Shown piece after piece: positions 24,220 through 36,600 of a stretch of 64,000 nt of DNA. The stretch is from Dimorphilus gyrociliatus. Lineage: Eukaryota; Annelida; Polychaeta; Dinophilidae. Positions within the stretch are counted from its first letter, which is position 1; each line of letters starts with the position of its first letter. The notes beneath the pieces are model-generated. The model made no database searches, had not been told where the DNA came from, and saw only the letters and a program-made list of their open reading frames with translations. The stretch is taken from NCBI GenBank assembly GCA_904063045.1, contig CAJFCJ010000012.1:2496498-2560497 (forward strand), written 5' to 3'. A program made the position numbers and the translations under genes.

Positions 24220-25309
24220 ATGAACGCTGGAAATCAAGGTAAAGTAACTTTTCTGTATAATCTATCCCTTGAAAATAAATAAGGATTATTTAGCTTCTCA
24301 GTAGTTAAAAGAAATTTGTATCTCTTTTTATTTTAAATGCAAAATCGACCACAATATTCTCTAGGTGGTATCAAACTTGACCGTTATTCTAGTCTTCCAG
24401 AACTATTCCATAATCGAGCAAATCTTTCACAAATTTGACTATTTTTTTTTCTTGTAATATTCTTTAAACAATTTAACCTCGGATATCTCTGATAGGACGC
24501 CTTTTAAGTTACGATTAACTAGTTTCCACGTTGATTTGTTCTTAGGGTGTAGGGCCGGATCTACTTTCAATGTTCGAATCATGGAACATTTTCATTCAAA
24601 TAATTTTCTCGAATCCATTCAATATTTCACCATATAACTCAATTAAACTATTTATTAATGAATATAATTTCAGTTCAGTTAATCCTTTTTAATATTAAAA
24701 AGTGATTTATTTGTTTTTCTAGCATTTACTCTCAACGGCCTTACAGACCTTATAATGTAACGATCGCAACGATTTACGCAACGTAATAAGCTCTATTACG
24801 AATGCAGAAATAAATATGATCGTCAAACACACTCTTAAGAATAATTTTAGTTCTTTAATAGAATCTTACCGGTCAGCGGACATTTTGAATTTTTCGATCA
24901 TTAAATTTCAATAAGTATGTTTTTTCTCAGTCTGGCTGATTTTCAAGCCCTTCTTACCTTGCTTATAGACTTCTGATTATATCTAATTTATCATTATATT
25001 TAAAAGTAATACTATTTTGCGAATCAAGGGAAGTTTATTTATTTTTCCAGAGCTATGGTTCCTTTGAAAGTTTTTATCGTAGTAATTTATTACTTGGGAT
25101 TAGACTACCCCTTGTAAACATGAAATAAGATAGGTTCACAAAACGTTTTTGACAACTTCTTTTCTGATATAATTGCAGGGTTTAGTATAACTTATGTATT
25201 ATTGTGTCAATGGAATCCTATTATAAGGATAGAGTTTCTTGGGAATTATTAAGCATTGTTTATCACATATATATATATATATATACACAATAAGATACAC
25301 TTAATATAT

Positions 25310-25364
<55 letters not shown>

Positions 25365-28300
25365 GTGTAAAATGTTCGTTTACGAACAGCAATGAAAACC
25401 CTCATTGACGTCGATCTTTATGGAAAAACTTTCGTGTTTTTTTATTAAATAATAATTAATTGTACTTAGATATTACACTAACTCGTTTAGGTAAATATTA
25501 CTACTAAAGAAGAAATTCAATCTATTTACATACCGCATTCCATGATTTTGTTCAACTGTCTCGCCTCAGGAATATTTTTCGTAGTATCCATTCCGTCGAT
25601 CTTACAAAGTGCTGTCAAAATATATTTGCCCAATCATGATAGTTTGTCTATCAATAAATCGCTGTTTTTCATTACATACTTAATCTATCAGAAAAGAATA
25701 ATGAAATTTATTGACGTGCATTATATGTATTGTTGAGTTATTGATATGGCCATTTCGTTAATATGTAACTCTAGTAAATACTCTTTCTATATCGTTGCAA
25801 AACGATCTTTTGTCTTATTTAGATTTTAATTACTTCAACGAAGATGCAACATTTGCCGATGGGTTAGTATAAATTTCTTCTGTTCTATTGTACAATCTAC
25901 TTAACTTGTTCTATAGATATTCAAGTCAAAATGATGACACTTCTGGTTCTGTTATCAGTAAAGACATCTTACTTTCCTACGCTACGTAAGTTCTGTTATA
26001 ACTCTTTTATGTCAATGTCTCAAATTTTCTTTTATTCAGTGACATGCCTCTTACTTTTTTTGGTTTGAACAATTCCACAAGCAATCGTTTTAACAGTACG
26101 TAATTTAGCTATGGGAAATATATCACTGACAAATTAACTTTTTTTCCAGAAACTTCTTCGGACACCGAAAATATTGATGCAAATGCACAGGGACTTAATA
26201 CTATCACATCATTTACGGATTCTAACGATAGTCTGGATGTTGTTCCTTTATTTGACGTTGGAACTTCTCAAAATGGTTAAAGATAAATACATTGCTAATT
26301 TAATGTAAAGTAAATACTTTATTTTTTCTTTAACCGTAGTTGAACATATCAATTCTTCTATAACCGGCATTGATTCCTCGTTAGACGAAACTGTTTCGAA
26401 TGAAAGGTAATAAAGAGAATTTCAAATTAATGTTCTAAATATTCCAATATAATTTTCATCAGCTGTATTGATTGGTGTTTTAATGGAGTTACGAGGTAAT
26501 GAAATTCGGTTATGACATTTTAGGTTCGGTAAATAAATTGATGTTTTTTACTGTTCTCTGTAGCATTCTCGGCTCTGACAATCTACAAGACGAGTTCGAC
26601 TTGGGTTCAACTCCCAGAAATATTGAGCAAGATAATTTCGGGATTGACGGTAAGATTGTAAGTTGATAATATCGAAATTTCTTAACAACTTTTGTTTTTC
26701 ATTTCAGACAATGTTCTACAAACGCCTTGGGAAGAAAGGTTTCAAACATAAATTCTATCTTTAATTAATCGACTTGTGTAAACTAATATGTAATTTTTAT
26801 ATCAGTACTACGGAATCTTTCAACTTTTCCACGAAAGATGTTAATGAAAATATTTTAGATGGAGAGGTACCATCATATCCAAACATGTCGCACAGTTTGT
26901 TTTTTTTATTCTATTCTTTCTTACATGGAAATATTTTTGATTGCAATTGTAATTTTCTGTTTGTTAATTTTTTTAGATACTACTTCTACACATATACATC
27001 TTTTGACCCATGAAAAGTATTACCATAAAACATTAAGAAGCTTTTAAGAATTCTTAACATTTTAATGCAACGTGTTATTCTTTTTTCAGAATGGATAGCT
27101 CAAATGATATTAATTATCATAACGAGACAACTCAACACCGTAAAGGTAATTAGCTAAGTTCTTGCTTGTTTTAATTCGATAAAAATGTATGTGTAACGAT
27201 AAGTATGTTTGAAAATCGAAATTTTTTTAGATATGTTTTTCTACAAGGTAAGTAAAAGACAACGTGACTGTTCACAGTTTCCGCAAAATAGTTTTTTCAA
27301 AAGTTAAAATAGAATTTAGCATTTCATCTTAAACATCTTATTAGACCATTGCGTTTTTAGTGCTTTTATCGTTAGATAGTCCTATAATCTTATAGAACAT
27401 TTAAAATGGATTTCAATAATTTTACATGGATAACATTGCTTTAATCTTCCACACTATGAAGGCTTAAATTTTTCTAGGAAAAAGTTTCCAATTTGATGTC
27501 CAAGAAGAGTAAAATCCTTCTATCACAGTATAAAGATAATTTTATCACATAAACTAATTACTAATTAAACTAAAGGCTGTCTTTATCCACCGATTTCCTT
27601 TCTTAAATAAGTGGTAAATTTTAGCTATTTTTTTTAATTGACTATTTTTGAAACTATCGTTTATTTCTTTTGGAAAAAATCATGAAAAAGTTTAACAATG
27701 TGTTTTTTCAGAAACGATTGCTCGAGATGTAACCTTAGACGATTTTATGAACGAACATCTTAATGACATAGTTGTAGGGAGTCCGCTAAAGTTTAACATT
27801 AATCAAATGGCTCCTTCAGTAAGAATATATTATATTTCTGTTGAGATTACTAGCTACTACTCTATATTCGCTTTAATTCTTTTCCTTTATCAGTTAGGGT
27901 TAAAAATAATAAGAAAGCTTGATTTTATCATTAAAGAAAACGGACTTGTCATTGACAACTACTTCCCTCGTAAAAGCATGGCTCGAGTTAAAACTGGTAT
28001 TTATAAATAAATAGCTTTATATCTTATCATTTATTTGTGCTTCTCAATAAATTTTAGAACCGAAGAGTTTAACATCAATTAAACAAATTACGGTAATCAG
28101 TTGTCTTATTACTTAATTGTATAAATTTTTATGACTTTTTTTTAGATAAATGAGGAATCCAATGAAAGACAAGTAGGGAACCGAAGGAAAAAACCATTAG
28201 TAAATTGTAAATTGACTAAGACTATTCAGAATGGTATATTCATTTATGAAAATAATATTGTTTTATTTTTATAAAAATATATATATCTATGTCTATTTAT

Positions 28301-29797
28301 TTTTCATTGACTTTTATTCTTATTTAAGTAGATGGACTAACCGAAGTAACTGAAAAACAAATTTTCAAATGGCCAGAATGTAGTAGACAAAACAAAAAGT
28401 AAAGCATATCTTATACTGGGAACTGACAATTCCAAGAAATTTTCGTTGTTATTTCAGGCATGATTCTTCTAAAAAGATTTTAAAAGGAAATGACAAACGC
28501 TATTGGAAAAATGGATTTATGCTCTTTGCCAGCAAATATAGAAAGCCATATTCAATGTAAAAACATAATTGGTTTTAAAAAAAATGTTAAAATATATTCC
28601 TTTCTATTTAGTGCCATGCGGTCTGGTGCTCTACCGAAAACAAAGAACGTCATGAGTGCGCTCTCAAGATTGTGGACATCTATGCCTTCTTCTAAGAAAA
28701 TAGAATATAATGCTGTAGCAAGACGAGAAAATGAAATAACTCCGGAAAAATTATATCATGTAGTCGAGAGTATATCACCATTAAAGTCACCCGTTTACGA
28801 AGGTTTAAAAATTCCGAATGCTAAACTAATTGATGCAGAATCTGAGCAAATTGTACCTCAAATGGGCCTTGCTGAAGAAGATGACAAATACCAGACGAGT
28901 AAATTTCCTGCCAAAAATACACTACAAGGATATGATAAATTAGAAGATTCAGACAATTTGGAACTGTCCGATGAAATTGTTGGACGAATAAGTAATATTC
29001 TTGAAAATTCAGTTGACGGTGCTGACTTTCTTGAAATGTTGGACACTACACCGAAGAAAGTTGAATATATTCCAGAGGACGTTCAAAGCAAATTTAAAAG
29101 TAAGGACAATTATAAAAGAAAACAAGCCAGAAAATGTTTAAATTTCGATGATCTGATTGTAAGTCGACCTAATGCGATAACCTTGCCACGGGATGAATTT
29201 TTGGAATCTTATATTCCTCCTGAAGATCATATTATTCCCGACTCATATGACTATGACGAAGGTGTTGAGAGATGGAATTGTGACGAAATTTGCAACGTAA
29301 ACGAAGAACTGCTGGATAGTACGAAGAGACCAAAGCTCGTAAGAGTAATAAAAATTTTTTGTTTTTTTTTTAACATCTTTTGCTTGCTACAGAGTATAAA
29401 AAGTGGTTTTGAAGTCACGACTACAGGATTTCCTAATCAACCAGTTCGTGTGGTGAAGACTCCAAATGTGGTGGTAAAAAAATCCAATCCTCTAAAACGT
29501 CCTTTATCCAGTGCAAATGAAGAAATTGACGCTTTTGAGCAAGTAAAGAAATTTAAAACCTCTGAGGAAGAGGCGAATGAGATTCAATGGAAATTATTGG
29601 AAACTCAAGAGATTACTACTGATACTGAAAATGATAGTGGAAAGAAAATCGAAACTTCTAACGCAGAGAATATGAATCCAAAAATAAAAATTGGATTGGA
29701 GATAGAAGGCGACGGAATAATTCCATTATTACAAGTTACCAATTATTCTAATGCGGATCGCCAATCTACATTGGATGGTAGCTGGTTAAAGCAATGA
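24220..29797 (+). CDS. HMG-box protein, many small exons, possibly a meiotic regulator
   Basis: Twenty exons chain in phase to 780 residues: 24220-24238, 25823-25862, 25917-25985, 26040-26095, 26150-26275, 26340-26406, 26463-26495, 26564-26649, 26708-26738, 26806-26894, 26977-27016, 27090-27145, 27712-27818, 27894-27996, 28058-28092, 28146-28233, 28332-28398, 28458-28556, 28612-29338, 29393-29797. The first ~250 residues are acidic and Ser/Thr/Asn-rich with no known domain. Residues ~384-440 form a divergent HMG box: RYWKNGFMLFASKYRKPY, then MSALSRLWTSM and KIEYNAVARRE after a split codon. The rest is acidic with Lys-rich patches and ends in GSWLKQ. NGF-hydrophobic-F, ..LW..M and Y...AR recall the HMG box of MEIOSIN/STRA8-type meiotic regulators, but I see no bHLH, so orthology is a guess. 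Exon 1 is joined only by phase across a 1.6-kb intron. An E-box and an E2F-like site precede the start. Confidence 0.6.
24239..25822 (+). other. Large first intron of the HMG-box gene
   Basis: Contains long (AT)n runs (about 25267-25284 and 25315-25360). A GC-richer patch at 25534-25620 is open on both strands but could not be spliced into either neighbour. Confidence 0.45.
25315..25360. repeat. (AT)n microsatellite
   Basis: Pure AT dinucleotide run of about 46 bp in the first intron of the HMG-box gene; a shorter run precedes it at about 25267-25284. Confidence 0.9.
27146..27711 (+). other. Long intron in the HMG-box gene
   Basis: The longest internal intron (about 566 bp) of a gene whose other internal introns are mostly 45-100 bp. 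An 18-bp splice-flanked fragment (27231-27250) inside it does not keep phase and was left out. Confidence 0.6.
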
Positions 29798-30524
29798 AGT
29801 ATTTTTGTCCAAGTCCAAAGAGGGGATCTTTTTGACATTTAATCCCTCGAGTTATTTTAATATAATTTGGACTCTTTACGATGCAGACTAAGTTTATTGC
29901 TCTTAAACTTCAATTGTCGTTTATTTAACATAGAGGCGAACTTCTCCTCTACATCTCGTTATGTTATTTATGTAATAGCTAATCACTTTTTATAGCTTAC
30001 GTTCCTTTCTGATATTTTGTTGAATTTTTTAGTTGTCTATTTCAAATTGTACGAAATAAGGATTAGAAAAATTCAAAGAATGACGACTATGGAACTTTCA
30101 TACAATCAATTTGTTCGGTTAAGATATTTTTTGTTATCGATAAAAAAGCAAATGCTAATTTATTCCGTTATTTTAAACCTGCTTAAGTTTATTTATTATA
30201 GTGTGCAACATGAACTTGTTTGTTTTTTTTTTTAGTTTTAAAACTAAAAATGGATAGCAACTATCTTTGTTATCGGTATTGTTGCCTATTTATTACGTAC
30301 AAAATATTGTGACGTATTGCGCTTGTTATTATTATATCTGTTAGCATTGAAAGGAGAGCTTTTGAGTAAAGAAACTACGTATTTATTTGAATATACATAT
30401 AACTTTATTTATTATAAAGGCAATGCTTCTTTTTGAATTTTAGATTTATTTTGAAAACTTTATTCCTATTATTAATTGGAAGATTCTTTTTTTAAGCAGC
30501 TATATATATACTTAGATATTGCGA
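29798..30524. other. Convergent 3' spacer
   Basis: Between the stops of the HMG-box gene (plus) and PPP1R21 (minus). AT-rich with T runs; TTTATT, the complement of AATAAA, occurs near 30405 and 30447 for the minus-strand gene. No coding exon seen. Confidence 0.6.
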
Positions 30525-33290
30525 TTATCTTTTCTTCTTTCTGTCGTTCTGTTAAAAAAAGAACATAGAAGGTATTTTGCATTTACGAAAAAGCAAAAGG
30601 AATTTGATTAATTACCTTTGGAGAATTGGTAATGGCTTCTAGTTCTCCTATATACTCTGTTTGTTTAGCTAACTTATCGTTCATATTTGCCAAATGTTCA
30701 CTCATTGTAGCTAGCTGATCTTCGTAGCTTTTGGTAATAGTTTCCAGTTCATCCTAAGTTAGGAAAAGATTTTTATATAGAATAACAACAGTGAATTAAG
30801 AAATCTTCCTTTCACCTTTAGTCTGGAAACATTCTTTTTTGCTAAATCAACCTCCTTTTCCAAACTTTGTCGAACTTCTTCGCTATATTTAAATCTTCGG
30901 TGAGCAGATTTACACTCGGAAACGAGATCTAAGCATTTACTTTCTGTATATTGTAAATCTACAGTGAGCTTGTTAACCCTCTGCATAAAATGATTTTTTA
31001 TCATATTTTCTCTGACCAAGTCAACAATATCATCTTTTTCTTGAACGTTTGGTGATAGAACATTATCAGAAATAGTTCCACTAGCAAGTTTTCTGTTGTC
31101 TTCTGCCAAATTCTTATTCTTTTTTATTATTTTATCAAGTTTTCCGTTAACTAGTTGATTATCAAGCATTAACTGTCCTTTTTCTTGTTCCAATTTGAGA
31201 CATTTAACGCTAAGATCTTTTACTTGTTCGGCCAATCCTTCCTTAGTTTCTGCCGAACTCTTTAAGATCTTCTCATCTTTAATGGCTTTTTCGTAAGGAA
31301 CGCTATCATGTTTGAGTAGGCTATTTATACTCTTTAAATAGCCGCTCGTTTGCGTCCTGAACACAGTACTATACGGATGCGTTTTATGACTGTCAACTAT
31401 CAAATCTTCGAAAGCTTCATTGTTAGCTTTACAGAATGTGGCCAATTTGCTTATTACAGTTATTAAGGAATGAAGCGATTTCAGTATACATTCATTCGTG
31501 TCCCTTAGCTGACTAGGAATTGTTGGTAGTTGCTGTTCTAGAATTATTTTGTTCTTAAACGTTGCAGATAGATCGTTTAACGAAGTTTGCATGCAATCAA
31601 CTGACAGTAGTACTTCTCGTATAACACGAGATTCTTTTACGTCGATAAGAATGCTTAAATAATTGGACAATTTTTGAAAAGATGCCTGCAATGAATCGAA
31701 GCAGCTTTGTAGTTCATTATTCTTTTGACTAAGCGATGTTGTACAAAAAGAAAGAATATTCTCTTCGTCCAAGCTCAATTTTAGATATGGAACCAAAACC
31801 TTTATATACGAACATAGTTCCACGAGTTTATGAATAAATTCCATTGAATACCCGTTGCTTTCACCTTCGAATTCTCCGAATGATTTAGCAACAGCTTTTG
31901 TATATGTTCCATTTTTATGTAATAACTCGCATAGTCTCATTCGAACACCTCCGTTATTGAGATAGCAATCACATCTCTGCTCTAGATAAGTTAGAAAATT
32001 AGAAAAAGCTAGGCAGAAATCCTTTATGTGCTTTGATGACTGATTGATTAATTCAGAAGTTCGTAATTGAGATTTTCGGTAAAAAGGTTGTAGGTCAAGA
32101 GAAGTGTAGAAGTTATTCTTGCGATTGTTGAAGAGCACGTTATTGTTAATAAGATTCTCAGCTAATTTTAATTTCGTTCCAAGGTCCTGACTGATGCTTT
32201 CTCTTAAAGTTAATCTAAAAAAAGGTATACGTATTGTTAGTTATATTGAATGTATTTTTTTCAATTGTAAATAATATGAAATCCTACTCTCTTTGACCGG
32301 AACTAATAGCTTTGTGTAATTCTTTCGTCTGCTTCTGTAACTGGATCTATATAATAAAAAAGAATAGAGAATAATTAATACTTAAAGGAGGAGAGATGCG
32401 ATGGATGGGATGGAGAGAGAGAGAGAGAGAAAAGATAAAGAAAGGAAAAGAAAAAAAGAAAAAGATATATTACTTCTAATCTCAATTTTTTTTCAGTTAA
32501 AACTTCCATTTCTTCTTTATGCTTTGTTTGTATTGTTTTTATCTTATCATCGCATTGCTCTGAGGTTCTTTTATATTGTTCTAAGTCGACCCTTAAAGTC
32601 TCTAGTTCGTTGTTATATTTCTCTCTAGCTTCGTTGAGCTAAAAAGGGATAGGAATAACTTAATAATCATGAAAAAAAGGAAGAGAGGGAAGAGAAGCAG
32701 AAGCAGAAGAAATAGAGGGTTAATTCTTTACCTTTTTATGTAATGCTGCATTTTCGCTAATTTTTTGCTTTAATTCTTCGTCAAAAACGTCGCGACTATC
32801 GTTCAACGATTGCAAAGAACCAGAATTTGATAGATTTAATTTCCTATTCTTTTTCTTAAAACTTTGTTCTACTGACGTCAATTCATTTTGAAGAAATTCT
32901 ACTCTAGCCGACAGTTGTTCATTCCTAAATGTTGTACTTTCTAATTCTTGTTCAAGTCGCCTTATTGACGAATCTTTCTCTCTTATTTCCTCCTTTAGTG
33001 GAAAGTCAGTAAAAGTATTAATGGAAAGGAAATTCCATTGAAATATTTATCATTATACAAACTTTAAGGTTTTTTTCAGTTATCTGTAAATCTTTCACAG
33101 CTTCTTTTAGAACTGGTAGTTGAGCTTTTAACTGTTGAAAACAATATAAGCGTGTAATTTTTTAATCAACGAGAAGATAAACAAGAGAAAATTAATTTTT
33201 TTTTATATAAATCATGCTCTAAAAAATAAATTAAATTCGTACTTTTGAATACTCTGTGGCTAATTTTTGATATTTTTGTAATTCCACCAT
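30525..33290 (-). CDS. PPP1R21: PPP1R21 (KLRAQ-motif endosomal coiled-coil protein)
   Basis: PPP1R21 is a coiled-coil protein of early endosomes (FERRY complex in mammals). Eight exons in phase give 720 residues: 33243-33290, 33063-33131, 32732-32992, 32474-32638, 32288-32346, 30816-32214, 30616-30753, 30525-30548. The start MVELQKYQKLATEYSK leads into KLKAQLPVLKEAV, the KLRAQ motif. N-terminal coiled coils follow, then a largely helical middle with LTYLEQRCD, CTTSL and a TNECILKSL segment. Family signatures come next: SVPYEKAIKDEKILKSSAETKEGLAEQV, quoted here in part as VPYEKA and EGLAEQV, then ENMIKNHFMQRVNKLT. The end is KSYEDQLATMSEHLANMND and a basic tail, NDRKKKR. Human protein is ~780 residues, so length and order fit. 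It is head-to-head with PRDX5. Confidence 0.92.
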
Positions 33291-33602
33291 TGTCAACAGC
33301 TATAGCTGATATTTTTCCCTAATTTTTTTAAAAAAAATTACTCTTTACGGCCGATCACATCCCATCGTTTCCGTTTCCGGGTGTTTTTCCTTCTTTTTTT
33401 AGTAGAATTTTTCTATATATTAGTACAAAATATATACTTAAAGATATATTTTATAATATCTATATTAATTTTATACATAAATATTTATGCAGAGTAAGTA
33501 AAACACGTTTAACAATTAAGAAAAGATAATTTTTTAAAAATATTCGAAAATAACACAAGTGTAGTTTTTATTTAATTTTGTTCCTTTTATCGCTCAATCA
33601 GA
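33291..33602. promoter_or_regulatory. Bidirectional promoter, PPP1R21 / PRDX5
   Basis: The two start codons are 312 bp apart and diverge. The half near PPP1R21 has TTTCCGTTTCCGGG (about 33366-33380), which reads CCCGGAAAC on the other strand, an ETS-like site. The PRDX5 half is TATA-rich. Confidence 0.5.
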
Positions 33603-36600
33603 ATGCTCGGCAGATTTTTCCCATTAAAAAATACAAATCAGCTCAAAACTATAAATTCGGCAAGATGCTTTGGTTCTATAAAGAAGACAAGTAAAAAGGC
33701 AAAGGTAAGTCATGAATTATTATTACTTGTTAAGATAGTTATTAGAGTCGGCCGTAGGATAAACCATGTGTTTGTGGTTTTTCTGCTATAAAGCATATTT
33801 TAGGTAGTTTGCCGATGGTAGCATTATTATTTAAAAAAACCATCAACATATTGCCATGGTATAGTTGATATGACAATGAAATATGATTCATATAATACAT
33901 TTTCTATTCTTGGAAAGCACATATATAGAATATACAGAATACAGTATTATATGAAATCTTATATTATATTATATATAATATAATAGAAAGACTAATTAAA
34001 TCAATATTGTTTTTAACTTTTTATTCTTCTTTTCTTTTATTAAAATTTTTTTTTGTCTATTTATTTTACTATTTAAAAATGTCTGATATCCAGATTTCTA
34101 CATTGTAAATACCAACGGAACACCTTATTAATTATACAGTATTTATGTGTTTCGTTTAATAATCGATCAATTAGTCAAATGATTAATTTAATTGAAATTA
34201 TTAGTATTATTATTATTATTATTTGTTTTATTTCTTTTGTCGTTTGTTTGAACTATCATACTATTATTATTTATACATGAACAAGTTAACAAAGTAAGGA
34301 AAGAGGGGAGTAAATGGAGAGAGATTTATTGAATTTTACTTATGGTTATTATTAATAATAGTAAAATAACAACTGTTTTTCTTTTTTTTCTTGGAAATAA
34401 GGCTATAGAAAAAAGAGAGAAGCTGTTTTTCATTTTCGTTGTCCATAACTAATTTATTCATAGTTTCTTCCTTTCAATCTCCTAATTTTCGCCAACTCTT
34501 TCTCCTTCCTCTCCAAAAGAAACATACTGATAACATTATATTTATAATACGGTTAATAGCTTCTTGATTTTATTCAAGTAACGGATCCGTATTGGACGAT
34601 GTTGATCTTACGAAAGTTTCTTCCCTACTAAATCCATCGCTAACAACTGCCTGTTAATATTAAAAAAAAAAAACAAATCAAAGAGAGGTAATTAATAAAT
34701 TACCATTCAAGTCATTCAATTAACCTCTCGAGGAGTTCTCGCATCTTTCCTTTCGTAGTATTTAACAATTTCGAGCACTATCAGAGGTGGAAGAGTGATA
34801 GGAAAGCTTATTAAAACGGAGCATCCAGCAACGAGTACAGAAGCAATAATTGCAGGTGCTACTATTATTCCAGCTCCTTAAATATGACCAAAAAAAGACG
34901 AAAAATGGAAAAAGAAACAATTAGAAATAATGAAAAAATTCAGAATAGAAAAATTAAATTAGTTTGATGAAATTTACCAAAAGCGAATCCCCTGATGATT
35001 TTTCTCTTAATTGGATTGTTGGGAAGGAATTTCATTGGGCAGCCGAACGGATTGTACCATTTGAAGTGTAATTCGCTGTGCCTAGTTTTCCCAATGAAGA
35101 AAGTAATACACAATAAAAAAATTAGATGATAATCATAACGAAACCAATAAATTAATTTCTATTTTAGAAAAATAAACAATGACAATAATAATATTATTTA
35201 TAATTATAATAATTATGTAATTATCTTAATGATGCTAGAATAGGTCTAGACTAATAGATTATTGAGGATGTAAGAGCAAGAAAACTATCTTCTTCTTCTG
35301 CATCGAAAAGCTTCCTTTTTGTGTCTGCATTTTGTGTCTATTCTTTCTATATTTTAAGCCTCAATTAATTTATTCAAAGCTTAATATCATATTGAAGAAG
35401 AATAACAACAAGGGGAAGTTAATTTTTTTTTCTTGTTTCCTTTATAAAAAGTGCGTTTATTAATTTTGTAGGAAATAATTACTTCGAAATATTTACAAGA
35501 CTTTATAAACGAGAGACAAGAAAAATAAATCATAGAATATATATAATAAAACGGTTTAAAGGGTTCTTTATATTGGATGATATATGATGTAGAATTAATC
35601 GTAAATTGGAAATAGATAACAAAGATAATTAATAATTCTAGTAAAAAAAAACAGAATACAGAAAAGGAAGAAAGAGTGATTGCTTTAAATATTCTTACAG
35701 CTGTCTATTACAGAGGTTAGACGCTTTAAAATGATGCTAAATATAATTTTGTACATCTATAAATATAACCTGTGTATAGATATATAGTAAGTTATTTTTT
35801 CTTAAATCGGGATCAGGGACACGGTATGATAAATAGGAGTAAATCAATGAGCTGCAAAATTATTAGAGCTAATGACTTGTGCTTTATTCTGAGGCCGAGA
35901 GAGAGAGAGGGAGAGAGAAAAGGGTCTTACAACACTTAGTTATTTGAGAAAACAAAATATTGCGTGTACGCCTTTTGCTTCCTGTTTATATTCTTTATCT
36001 AGCCTAATTAGATTCTTTGAAAATTCCGGCGTCAGCTATATTCTCTTTAAGGCTAATAGGGAAAGGATAGAAATATGGAATAACGCTTAGAAAATGAGAA
36101 AGTTGACTTTTTCTTCAATATTTTACGAGCGATTACTTATTCTATGGCTTTGTTTTCGCTGAGCTGGCTAGATTTTTTCTTAAGATTAATTGCCCTCTCC
36201 CGTCGCCTCCATCCCCTCTATATGTATCATAGGTTTGAAGAGTCAGAGTTCTCTGATTAAACTCCTTTTTTTGGTTGATAACATTACAGGGATTTTGTAG
36301 GATTAAATGAAAGAATAGAACATTCCTTGTCGGAATTTGAAAGTAAATTACTCTTTAAAAGTCAGTAAACATCAATTAAACTGAAAAAGTAAAGGTAGGG
36401 AGGAAGGCGGTATTAGAACAGCTGCGATCTATAAAAATGTTTTACTCTCTGTTTAAAAGGTGGACGGCCAACAAACGCGTTCATTTCTCGTGGGTCTATT
36501 GCCTAGGAATTCATTTAGTCAATTGAATAAAAATAAAAGGAGAGAAAAGGAAAAAAAGAAATTGAAATAGTCCTAAATCACTTATTAGTCACGTGAAACA

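Noticed and set aside
24867-24886. Minus-strand MSADR exon as the EML start
   Set aside because: Ends in phase 2 and runs into a stop when joined to the next EML exon; it also lies beyond the inferred start of the plus-strand HMG-box gene.
25534-25600. Minus-strand exon MDTTKNIPEARQLNKIMEC
   Set aside because: Has a GTATGT donor but does not join EML in phase, and the plus strand is open too; kept only as part of the unassigned intron.
26867-26976. Donor GAG|GTACCA at 26866 for the HMG-box exon
   Set aside because: Leaves phase 0 and runs into a stop in the next exon; the donor after 26894 keeps the frame.
27231-27250. Small exon DMFFYK in the HMG-box gene
   Set aside because: Splice-like ends, but including it breaks phase with the exon at 27712, which joins cleanly to 27145 without it.
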